Positions 12,346 to 22,745 of a stretch of DNA of 64,000 nt are shown piece after piece. The notes under the pieces were generated by a model that ran no database searches, was not told the DNA's origin, and saw nothing but the letters and a program-made list of their open reading frames with translations. This DNA comes from Parapristionchus giblindavisi (Eukaryota > Nematoda > Chromadorea > Rhabditida > Diplogasteridae): positions 124,001 through 188,000 of the forward strand of contig CALSFV010000276.1 of NCBI GenBank assembly GCA_943737045.1, in the 5' to 3' direction. The position numbers were made by a program, and so were the translations under genes. How positions within the stretch are numbered: the stretch's first letter is position 1; each line of letters begins with the position of its first letter.

Positions 12346-15300
12346 TTATGAAGGATTATCTATAATCATTCCTTCATTCATTAATTAATATATATATATA
12401 TATATATAGATAATATACCAAATGGATCCGATGCAATAGATGGAAGAGATGGAACTCTTCGAGATAATAATTGAGGTTTCAGTACAGGAAGACTAGAATT
12501 AACAGGAGTACTCATTTCTAAATCAATTCAATCGATATTGAATATATAGTATAATAATAAATCTATACCCAATTGAGATATAGTTGGTTGTTCATTTGAA
12601 TTAATAGATGATTTCAATGTTATAATAGGTGTAGATGGTGGTCTTGCTATATTCGATCCCATTTTAGTCAATACAAATATTGGAATAAGTCCATGTTTTT
12701 GTCCATTAAAACATTCATATGAATTATTATCCATATTCACTTTCTCCACATAGAATATATCACCTTCAGAGCATTCAAGATATTCTATAATGTTAGTATC
12801 AATATTATAAATTATTTTATTGATGTAATCATAATGATTTACTTGATTTATCTGCTCGTTTGTCAACTGTAAACTTCTGAGTAGCTTTGTATATTCCCGT
12901 ATTGCTATTGAATGTACTGAAAATTTGTTAATACCACGTAAGACAACATATATAATATAATATAATATAATATATAGAAATAGATGATAAATAATACAAA
13001 CTTGAGTGATGCTCTATTCCATACATTCATTCTATCTTGAGATGTTTGTTCTACTCTACTTATATCTGTATCTTCCTTTACTTCTTCTCCTACATCTATA
13101 CTTTCATCTCCTATAATGCTCTATACTATACATCCATTATATTCATCTTATCAACATCATACAATAATATAAATTACCATATTCATTTCCATTTTGCACT
13201 CCAACTTTAGATATGATATGATTAATCTTCTGTATTGTTTCTCTAGATAATGGAGCTATTCTCCAATTCTATCTCCAAATTCAACTTTCAAACATTCAAT
13301 AATCTATCCTTCACATGTCTTTTTTAGATCCCATAAGTTCTTCCATGCATTATTTACACTCTTCAATGAATGAATGAATACTATTCCATATAATGAATAT
13401 ATACTTACCTTAACTAGATTCCTATTCACTTTCGGTAGACTTTGTTTGAATTGACTACTCAATGCATCACATTCTCTCTTTCTATCTGTCACTTCCTATA
13501 AGATATACTTACTATCTTTTCAATGCTTTATAATAATCAAGTACTTTATCATCTTTCTTCTGTATCAATTTCTTCGGAATCTCAGCCAATGCTTTCTCAA
13601 CAATGAATCGACAACTAAAATAATATCAATATTAGTATCTTTTAATATGTTTAACTCACTTCAGATTAGTATTCATTATCCAATTATTAGCAATTGCTCT
13701 TGTTTTCCTTATAATACTAGACTTCAATTCACTTTGAAGATCAGAGAACAATTGTCTGAATAGGATAGTTAATCATCTTTCAGATGTGAGAAGAATGATA
13801 TACTTACTTGAGAGAAGAATGATTACTTATAAGAGCAGCTACTTTCTTTGTATGGATAGTTAGATAATAATTGAAGTTTACACAAATTCTTTCTACTTTA
13901 TTTAATCGAATTTCAATTCCTTCCAGAGTTGAATCACGAGGCTTAAAATATTACGATGATATACGGTAGATACAGTAATCATAAAGTAACTACAGTAAGA
14001 ACTACAGATTCTCCAAGACTACTGTAGATGATATAATAAAACAGACCAGTTTATGAAAACCTTGATTGAATTGATTTGAATGAGGAATAGGACGATGATA
14101 TCAAATCTGAAATGGATTTATTGATTGATAAAATAAAGCATAGTACACTCCATCTACAGTATACCTGGAAACAATCCTCAATAATAGGATGAAGATGAAA
14201 AGTGCATATTGATGAGCATTCTTGAATACTGCTTTCATTGAATTTCTGAATTAAAAGATACGGTAAAATCGATCGATAAATATTACAGTATGACATACCG
14301 TAACATTTCTTCATAACACATCTTCTGTGCGCCCGTTTCAGGGGCAAATTAAAGCAATAATTATATTATAATTGATTATGATATTAATATAAAAATGAAT
14401 ACCTTAGTGGAAATATTCAATACAGCATTCATTTCTTTATTTCTTGAACTAGGAGTGGATCGGATGATCAATTAACTCTGTCTATTTCCATATGTGATAG
14501 AAAATAGTGAATATGAATGAGTAGATGACGACTTCATTGGAGTAGGAACAGATGAACTACCCATCTGAAACACTAGAAGATTAAAGATCAAAGATCAACT
14601 ATATACCATTCCAAGAATATTATCAATAGGAGTAGAAGATTTAGCTGATATATCCGAAGTTGGATTAGATCGAGGCGCAACTTCTTTCCTCTACAACGAA
14701 TGAATGAATGAATGAATGAATGGATATGATAAGAGTATACCTCATCATTCTTCTCATTCTTCATTTGTATAAATGTTGTCTTCACTCTATACTTACTATT
14801 CAATTGTGATAGAGTCAATGCACTCATTTGTCCTTCTGGACGAGGTTTACCAATTACACAAACACGAACCAATTGACCTATAGTATCACTCACAATTAGC
14901 ATCAATCAATAAGTACCGTACCATTATTAACATGTTTAGTTACAGTAATACACATATTACGAAGATTCTATATAATCTTCTTATTCAATGAATGTGCATT
15001 AATAGTAGATAGCTCTTGTTCCAATCGACGGAAGAAATATGAATAGATCTAGAATTGAATAGAATGAATGAATGAATGGAATAATAGTAGGGAGGGGATA
15101 CCTGTGAAAATGCTTTTCTATACCCTATAAATTGTGTCCAACCATCATATCATCAGTTGATAGATTACTTTGACTACAATGATTCTATGTATTCAATATA
15201 TCGATTAGATATATTAAACATACACTGATAAACCCATAGACTAGCTGATAATTGTATCAATGGACCAAACATTTAGGTTAAGACATTACGATCTTTCTCG

Positions 15301-16257
15301 TTTTTAAATTTTGATTCGAGACAGTGAATGACTAAAATGATGAATCATTCACCGCCTGGAATCAAAATCAATAAAGATACCATACATCACATACGTTAGA
15401 TAAAGATAAGATATCATACGTTACAGTACAATGGTCCACATAATAAAGGACATGCACTAATCCTTCTATAATAATAATATATTTATCTTCTCTAAACGGA
15501 TCAAAAACGAGAAGATATATATATATATATCAAATGAATAATTAATATGAATAGGAAAACACGAATAGAATGGTTTTAGAGATAACATTAACCGGAGGAA
15601 CACCAATTATACACTACAGTATAAACTACGATTACAGTAATAAATGCAATTAGATCAGAATAATAAGCTTCTTCAGAAGTAGCCAACTGTTTGGTGACAT
15701 ACATAGCTTGTTGACATTTTCGAATAGCATTGTCATTGTATTATACAATATTATAATGATAAATATTGATTGAATAGAAATGATCTTACTTGGAATGAAG
15801 TAGAAACGAAAGACGATGATGGAATAGATAGAGGTATATTCCATCTATTCCATCTATTCATCTATTTCATATTGATTCATCTTGTACTCCTTGTATATCA
15901 TCTCTCTTTAAAGAGATCAACTAGATGGATTACGATATCGATAATCAATCAATTAATCAATAAATCGATCGATCGATCGATCGACACCTGTGACATCCAT
16001 CCTACTGTACACAAAAAAAACAGGAAGAAGTAGAATGAGTGTGGATACGAAATCACGTAAAGCGAGAATAATAGCATCCCAAGATGTTTTCGGTAGACTG
16101 GAACATAATATCGATTGAATAATGATTACGGTATAAATGAGTAGGTATACTGTCATTAGAGTAGTCCACATTACCGATAAACATTCCAATTCCATGGAAC
16201 AGCTGTATCCCGAATGTTTTGAAGAACAAGAAGATGAAGAAGGATTGAAGACAGCAT
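12346..16257 (-). pseudogene. Tuba/DNMBP-like RhoGEF-BAR-SH3 gene captured in transposon, apparently decayed
   Basis: Exon-like segments, N to C: 15640-15800 DH-like start with QLATSEEAYYSDLIAFI (compare the ELLQTERDYIRDL pattern of DNMBP); 13810-13930 BAR-like RLNKVERICVNFNYYL; 13650-13760; 13513-13614 with KKLIQKKDDKVLDYYKALKR; about 13405-13494 with CDALSSQFKQSLPKVNRNL, matching the DNMBP order KLLDFY then ALNAQLLDELPK; 13000-13250; then 12569-12917 with an SH3 (EYLECSEGDIFYV ... HGLIPIFVL); then 12420-12515 and 12346-12359 ending in TAA. Such proteins activate Cdc42 and bind curved membrane. Several junctions break: one needs a 17-nt intron or loss of VLDYYKALKR; the BAR-to-SH3 junction does not keep frame with the nearest donors; the DH exon lacks an AG acceptor. 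A hydrophobic ATG-led segment at 16070-16257 may or may not belong. Confidence 0.6.
12387..12411. repeat. (TA)n microsatellite
   Basis: A TATATA run in the intron before the last coding bases of the captured gene. Other TA runs are near 12950 and 15515. Confidence 0.7.
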
Positions 16258-16983
16258 AAGAGATAGAATGAGCGAGAATATGCTACCTAGATAAATAATG
16301 ATGTTGATAGTATGAACAAGAGTTAGAATGAAATGGACATCTTTTAATCATATATCTGGATAATCATATATTTCATTGTATTCAAGATATTGAATCAATA
16401 ATGAATAGAATACCTGTCAGTTAAATCCATGAGTAGGCGAAGCAGCATATGGTTGAACACTCTTTACAAGAGAAAACTGAAAAGGAACTCATGATTGATC
16501 TTTGATCTCTGTCGAAGATATAGATATACCCGCATGCGCACTTGCAGTGACGAATGCGAAAACAACGAGAGATCACGGTAGATATCTTAAAGGGAACAAT
16601 AGTTACGGTTGATTACGGTAGAAATGGGCAAGGACTTACGAGTAGATACAACATTAACAGCTACATATGATAAAAGTGTAGCTAATAAAATATCGAATAG
16701 AACAGAGAATATATATATATTGATTACGATCAAATAGAGCTGCTATTTATAATCGATCCATCTAGAGATAGATCATCAATAAGAGATCAAAAGATCAAAG
16801 ATCGAACCTTTATCTTAAATAAATTCTTAAAGAATTAAATGATGTACAAGATGTGATCTAAAGCGATAATTAAGTAAACTAACTTAATCACTAGACTTAC
16901 GTTTCGGAATCCACCATTTACTTATAGCTCAACATTTTCTCTACTTCTACTAACTCCTAGATCGTTAACTCCTAGGTCGGTTT

Positions 16984-17035
16984 GTTTTAAACTTCATGTT
17001 GTAATCTGTAATTACAACATGAAGTTTAAAACAAA
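16984..17035. repeat. Perfect short hairpin
   Basis: GTTTTAAACTTCATGTTGTA is followed after a few bases by its reverse complement TACAACATGAAGTTTAAAAC. It lies near the right terminus of the nested transposon and downstream of nothing recognisable as a gene on the plus strand. It may be a small foldback repeat. Confidence 0.7.
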
Positions 17036-17457
17036 CCCAACAATTTAAAAATTATTTAAATATTGAATTTATATTAAAATTTAAATACTTAGAAATTACT
17101 CCGGTGAAGTAGGGTGAAGAAGGGTGAATGAAGGTGAAGTGTGGTGAAGAAGGGTGAAGTAGGGTTACAAGGTGAAGTAGGTGAAGTATACTATTTGCCG
17201 GCCGTCATTTAGGGAAGGGGCCGTGGCCGTCATTTAGGGACACCCCAGTACACTGCGCTAGTTCGCTCAAACATTTTCTGTGTCACACATTTTATTTTTA
17301 AATTCATTTTACATTGTTGATTTATTTACTTTCACTTTTGTAGTGTAATGTTAATTACGTGCAATCGAAGACGACATATTCATAAGTGTTTATCAACTGC
17401 ATACATATGGCATAATATAGTCACACTCGTTCGCTCTCCCTAAAGGCGCCTATGCCG

Positions 17458-17615
17458 CCCTTCGTTTTCAGAACTGAATAAATAATTAAAAATCATGTTA
17501 ATAGAGTCAAGAAATAAAGTTTTGTTTCTGTCGCGATCGTAGATCAACAGATAAGTCAAGAATACTATTAACATAATTTTTAATTGATTATTCAGATCAG
17601 AAAACGAAGGCCGGA
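17458..17615. repeat. ~155-bp foldback repeat
   Basis: The left arm starts CCTTCGTTTTCAGAACTGAA and the right arm ends TCAGATCAGAAAACGAAGG, with further pairing of TTAAAAATCATGTTAATAG and its mirror. A MITE-like hairpin between the large insertion and the kinase gene 3' end. Confidence 0.65.
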
Positions 17616-17748
17616 GTAGGCTGCAAGCAACGTGCAATGGCGTACTGCTTTTGGGGAGTGCGATTGAGCGGGACTGTATACACAATTGTAGCAATTGATC
17701 ATAAATAGATGAATATTCATCTTGGGTGGAGGGGATCTTGGGTGCTGT

Positions 17749-20673
17749 CTAGATCTTTCCAGAAGCGCTGATCTTCCCCTTGTCATCCTTCTGAAAGCTG
17801 AATATGATCACAGCATCCAATGATATACCGTACTTTGGCCTCAACCTTACTGGTCTTCTTCTCCGGCATCTGAAAGAAAGATCAAAGATCAATTTGATCA
17901 GTTTCTAATATGTAGCCATACCTTTGTCTCAACTTTACTAGTCTTCTTCTCTATCTTCTAAAAGATCAATGATCTATTTGATTGCATTATCTAATAGTTA
18001 ACCCTACTTTTGACTCAACCTTACTCCCCTTCTTCTCCAGCTTCTTAAAGATCAAAGATCAATTTGATCACAGTATCTATTAGTCAACCATACCTTTGAC
18101 TCAACCTTGCTCCCCTTCTTATTAGAAGAAGGAATAATTGAGGGTGCAACGGTGATTGGGGCTGGAACAGCGAAAGCCTTCACAGGTTTGGAAGGAGTTG
18201 CGGGTCCGGTACACTCAGTCTTGCTTGTCTTCGCCTGAGAATTATTGATCTTTGATCTTTGCTAGACAGTCCTTGTTTACGTTCGGCGTCTTGATACCCA
18301 TCTTCCCCGATTTCTCCGATCTATCACCCTTCTGCAAAAATCAATATGAAGATAAATAGTAGCGATTGAATGATCTACCCTTGAGGCATCATAATCAATA
18401 GTCTGTGAACATTCACTCTTCTCAGTTTTCTGAAAAGATGAATGTATTAATTTTATGAGAAAGTATAGTCTGAGTGTATTCCTTACATTGGTCTTATCTT
18501 CATCTTCATTTTCTTCCTTCTTGTCAAGCTGAAATTATGATAGTTATGTACATATTATAAACTTCTTAGATTCAACACCCTAGCATCGCCTGGTTGAGGC
18601 TCACGAGTATTGAAACCAATTGGATCTTCCTTGAAGAATTGCAATGGATTCATGTAAATTGGTTTTTCCTTGTCCTTTTCAATGGCTTCTCTCTGAAAGA
18701 AATGATCTTTGATCTTTGATTTTCAATCATTAACTTACGAAGAGCTTGGATTGCTCCTTCGTCTCCCATTCGTAAGGGTCCAAGAAGTTGGCCTGAGCAA
18801 GTGCATTATGGCATCTTTGAATAATGTTGACCAACCTTGACTTTGTCAAAGACTTTCTTCACACATCCGTAGATCATCTCATAGTCAGGTCTACTATAGA
18901 CAGTTAGAGACTTGAGATGAGGGAATAGAGGTGCAAAGCATTGGCCTTCTAAATAATCATCTTTGGTCTTTGATCTATGATCTATTCTGATTATTATTAT
19001 TTATTTGTACTTGATGAAGCTCCCTCGTGGTGTACGATAAATAAGTAAATAAATAAATAAATCTTTGACTCATTCATACCAGGCAAGAGTTCACACATGG
19101 CTGAATCAGCCATAGTGGTCTTGAGTATGGCAATCTCCTCTACACTCTCACACTGAAAAGACAAGCATACAAAGATTTATGTACATTCATTAAGGACTAA
19201 ATTATAAGCTTACATTAGTCCATGGGAGCTCAGAGAAAATATCGATTAGGAAGTATATCCAAGAGTAGATATCATCACGACGACCCTGACACAATTAGAA
19301 TTTGAATTAAATTATAATAGAATAAAGTATCTAATTAGATTACAGTATACAATCAGTTATATCTAATCATATAATTATGATATTCTAATCGGATTCGACT
19401 TTTCTTACCAATTCTTCACCAAAGTGCATGATTGGCGCAGCATAGACGTGAGTTCCACGAAAATCCATGCGTCTTTAAAAAGATGATCTTTGATCTTTAG
19501 TTTATTTCTTGTGTTCGCTTACTTGCGAGCCCTACGAGGTATCATGGCACCTGTCTTATTGTTGGGAATTGCATAACGTCTGAAATAATCGGTTGATCTT
19601 TGATTGGCGTTTGATCTTTACCTGGATAGACCGAAATCAAGGATATAGACCATACGAGCCCAAAACTTTTGGTCAGGATGACCCATTGTGAAGTTAGCAG
19701 CTTTGATATCCCGATGAACATATCCAGCATCATGTATGATCTCAATCAATACTTTGAACTTTGATCTTTGATCTTTGAAGAAACCTTGATTCCAACGAGA
19801 GTTTGGATCGCAATGCGCACCCATGTCTTCACTGGGAATCCTGTATCCGGGAAGTTTTTCTCCTTAAATGGAATCAATAATTTTTTGAACTTTGATCTTT
19901 GCTACCTTTAACTTCTTAATGCTGTCACCAAGAAGGGTAACGATCATATAACATATGTTCTTCTTCCTAGCTGCTGAGAAGAGAATTGGAACATGAGGCT
20001 TCTTGACCTTCTGATGTATGGCATGGAGAGCCTCTTTCTGTCAAAGATGAATAACTAATCAATAGCGAGAAGGCTACAGTATACCTCTAGCTTTATTGCA
20101 CTTCCACCATCCATGTTTCTGCTCTCAATCTTCAATGCCGCTACCATATGTGGGTTATTGACTCTGTGCACCTGAAACATTTAAAATGTGAAAGATCAAA
20201 GATCAATTGTATATTGATTACCAAGAAGACTCGACCGAATCCTCCTTCGTCAAGCAGTTTCTTGATTTTCCACTTATCAGCAACGCTGAAGGGTTAAGGT
20301 TAAACTGAAGGTCACTAGACAAAATATTTCTGGGGAAAAAACGATTTTTGAGTAAAGTGTCGCTGAAGATGAATATCGTACTTGCTAATGCAGAAATTTC
20401 TATCTTTGAATCTTGAAAATATTGATCTTTGAAAAATGTGTTCTGTCTGTTTTGTGGCACTACATCAGAACACGGAACCAATTTAAAAGCATATCATTAA
20501 AGTCGAGCGTAAAATGCCCTTTCGTTCGTGATTATCTCATTTGCTCGTATCATTTTGGACTTGTCGGTTGTTCTTATCCCGTGCTCTGAAGTAGTACCTG
20601 TGATTTTCACTTACACATTGCCGATCTTTCCAAATGAATTTAAATCAGCCAATTCTTTGTCATTTCTTGACAT
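17749..20673 (-). CDS. CK1/TTBK-like protein kinase with repeated micro-exon tail
   Basis: Casein-kinase-1 superfamily kinase of the tau-tubulin-kinase-like branch expanded in nematodes; phosphorylates Ser/Thr, substrate unknown. Twenty-one exons join in frame to about 512 residues: 20615-20673, 20222-20285, 20085-20171, 19906-20037, 19785-19862, 19622-19758, 19523-19579, 19409-19472, 19214-19285, 19080-19152, 18836-18948, 18739-18792, 18579-18692, 18487-18528, 18379-18429, 18281-18331, 18094-18234, 18008-18043, 17922-17957, 17834-17869, 17749-17790. Motifs: LLDEGGFGRVFL (glycine loop), AALKIE (lysine), VHRDIKAANF (catalytic loop), DFGLSR, then GRRDDIYSW, all CK1-like. After about residue 330 comes a Lys/Glu/Ser/Pro-rich tail ending KISASGKI. 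The 19622-19758 exon needs an unusual CAAAG acceptor. Kinase assignment is secure. Confidence 0.9.
17834..18043 (-). repeat. Three tandem 36-nt micro-exons in kinase tail
   Basis: Exons 18008-18043, 17922-17957 and 17834-17869 encode KLEKKGSKVESK, KIEKKTSKVETK and MPEKKTSKVEAK. The end of exon 18094-18234 (KKGSKVESK) is a fourth copy. The introns between them share CAAAGATCAA repeats. This indicates tandem exon duplication, each unit preserving phase 0. Confidence 0.85.
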
Positions 20674-21265
20674 TTTATCGATTGAAGAGTATCACCTGTT
20701 AGGATAATGTAATGCTAAATTTGCATTATTCACGTGCATCGTTACGTGACAAAATGCAAATGCATTGTATATATTGACACGTAAGACCTGACGTAATATG
20801 AATGTAACAATGAACAATGTAGTTAATTTAGTGAGATAGTTGATGACATTGAGATCAAAGATCAAAATAATGACATGATGAAAGTTTTGATATCGAGATC
20901 TCCAACCCCGAACTTCAGTGAGATCCATGAATCACAGCTAATTTGGATATCAACCACTGACAAGCTAGAGCTCCAGTTCCCACTTCTTACCTAGATCAGA
21001 AGAGTTCGACCACGACGTAGAATGGAATAAAGTAGAAATGAATGGAAGAATGAAAAAAGGAGGGAATGAATGACAATGATATATACATACATTAACATGA
21101 AAATAACTCAATTAACATTACTATGTATAAGATTATTATCGAGTTTATGTTATAATCGAATTTATCTTATGCTGATTAATCACATTTACTCAAGTACATT
21201 TTATACGGACAACACGCAAACTAAATATTTCATTCCTGCACAGCATTGCATACAATATCTACATA

Positions 21266-22060
21266 TAGGGTGATGTAAACAATAAATTGTGGCAAACTTG
21301 TGCTTTTTGCAGGTGCGTGACAAGGATTGACAACTTTATCGCACCCAATTGCAGTCAGACATCAAATTTAATACAGATTGTTGTCAATGTGTCTTGTGGT
21401 TGCAATTAATGAATGAACTGTTGACAGACAAGAAAAATGAGGATGATACAAGTCATGACCAGAGAAATGTGCTTCTTTCTAGTCAGACAACAAAAAATCT
21501 TCTTTTTGATGTCAATCGATTCTTGCCTTCTCATTGACATCAAAACGAATATTTTTTGTTGTCTGAATAGAAAGAAGCACATTTCTCTAGTCATTCCATT
21601 TTTTGGTGCATTTTCACATCCTCATAATAATGAGACGATAGTTCATTAGTCAAAGCGGCGCACCTCAGACAGGTTTGGTGACGCGGCGGAGAGTGTAGCA
21701 GAGAGAATCATTTGATGCCATCTCGCACGCACACCCTCTCTAATGCAGCCCACCAAACCCGTCTGGCATCCGCCTCGCCCTCTTTATAAGTTGGAAAACG
21801 TGATTAGCCATTCATTGTTGCCGCGCTATTAAAGAGGCTGAACTAATGTTTTCTGACATGTATCATCCTCAGTTTTCTTGTCTGTCTACAAAATAGCCAC
21901 TATCTGTTGCCACATTTATTTATTTCATACATTGACTACAATCGTTCTACTTTTTGAAGTCTGACAACAAATTTCTCCGATAAAGTTGTCAATCGTTTGC
22001 CGTTGTCACACACCTGCAAAAAGCACAAGTTTGCCAAAATTTATTGTTTACATCGCCCTA
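21266..22060. mobile_element. ~795-bp TIR element with TA duplication
   Basis: The ends TAGGGTGATGTAAACAATAA and the reverse complement of TTATTGTTTACATCGCCCTA are flanked by TA (21264-21265 and 22061-22062). The inverted repeats extend about 80 bp through the CTTGTGCTTTTTGCAGGTG region. A second palindrome sits inside at about 21425-21620. No transposase. It resembles a Tc1/mariner-type non-autonomous element. Confidence 0.75.
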
Positions 22061-22471
22061 TATTATAAGTTATGACTATATTTTATTTTTGATGTAAAAC
22101 AATTAAGAGTTCATATCAAGGTCTTGCAATATTCGAGAGATAAGGAATTTTAACAAAAAAAAAGTTTACGATAATGAGTATTGATAATAAGGGACGTGGA
22201 AAGATGATACTGTGCTACATGGAATTAATTCATAGGCCGAAAATGTTCAGCTTTATCAGTATTATGCTTTGTACAATTATAATAATCTCCGTGGTGGATA
22301 TTCAATCAATGATCATTTCATATGAAAAAATTATACGGAAACGAAAAAGCAGTTGACCTCATGTTAAAGCCTTTTGCCATTCCAAATTAACTTTATCAAA
22401 TATTTTCTAATTCTCATCTTCGACATGCACCGTTCGTCTTTATGATATTGTAGAGTTTTTAAACATCACGA

Positions 22472-22549
22472 CCAGTGGTCATTGCCCACCCATAAGATGC
22501 TGGATTAAAAGGTGTGGGACTACCACTTGCAATGAACCTTCTGCGTTCC
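22472..22549 (-). other. Orphan splice-bounded coding segment with stop
   Basis: On the minus strand TTTAG is followed by an open segment encoding the residues RRFIASGSPTPFNPASYGWA and ending at a TAA. The composition is protein-like and it lies downstream of the receptor kinase 3' end. It could be another terminal exon of that gene or a relic. No family recognised. Confidence 0.3.
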
Positions 22550-22745
22550 TAAACAACCACTGGGACGCTTTGAAATCTTACTGTAATGGAAGTATGTTTT
22601 TAGTTCTGCGACTTTACTACAACATGAGATCAACCGCTTTTTGACTTCGGGAAACAATGTGAATGTTGCTTTTGAATAATACCTGTGAGTGTGTCATCAA
22701 ACAAATGACAAAAAAACGCGGAAATAAACAGGAAAATAGGGTAAA

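Larger units (their letters stand above)
11469..17199. mobile_element. Nested TIR transposon with 9-bp TSD carrying a captured gene (Pack-MULE-like)
   Basis: Flanked by direct 9-bp copies of GGCCGTCAT (11460-11468 and 17200-17208). The termini are inverted: GGCGAATAGTATACTTCACC at the left and GGCAAATAGTATACTTCACC on the reverse strand at the right. The roughly 95-bp inverted repeats continue as degenerate CTTCACC(C/T)-type units. A 9-bp duplication with long terminal repeats is typical of Mutator-like elements. No transposase was recognised; the interior carries pieces of a Tuba/DNMBP-like gene, so it is probably non-autonomous. The interior is clearly more AT-rich than the host genes. Confidence 0.82.
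5422..17248. mobile_element. Large palindromic (foldback) transposon, 4-bp TSD, with nested element
   Basis: The ends are inverted repeats starting CTGGGGTGTCCCTAAATGAC, and both contain a second TCCCTAAATGACGGCC copy. The element is flanked by TACA at 5418-5421 and 17249-17252. The left arm (5422 to about 8.2 kb) is repeated in reverse complement in the right arm (about 8.3-11.47 kb plus 17209-17248). For example, 5936-7440 matches 9425-11006 almost exactly. Removing the nested 11469-17199 insert and one 9-bp duplication restores an uninterrupted ~6.1-kb palindrome. The right arm keeps about 100 bp near 9770-9870 that is missing from the left arm near 7090. No transposase was recognised, so it is non-autonomous or of an unknown class. 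Confidence 0.85.
20674..22745. other. Intergenic region between kinase and receptor kinase
   Basis: It holds the putative upstream region of the CK1-like gene, the 21266-22060 inverted-repeat element, and one splice-bounded orphan coding segment at 22472-22549. The ORFs near 21.4-21.6 kb lie in the repeat's internal palindrome and are not considered genes. Confidence 0.5.

Noticed and set aside
11469..17199. Maverick/Polinton element
   Set aside because: Duplication is 9 bp rather than 6, the unit is too short, and no polymerase, integrase or capsid-like ORFs are visible.
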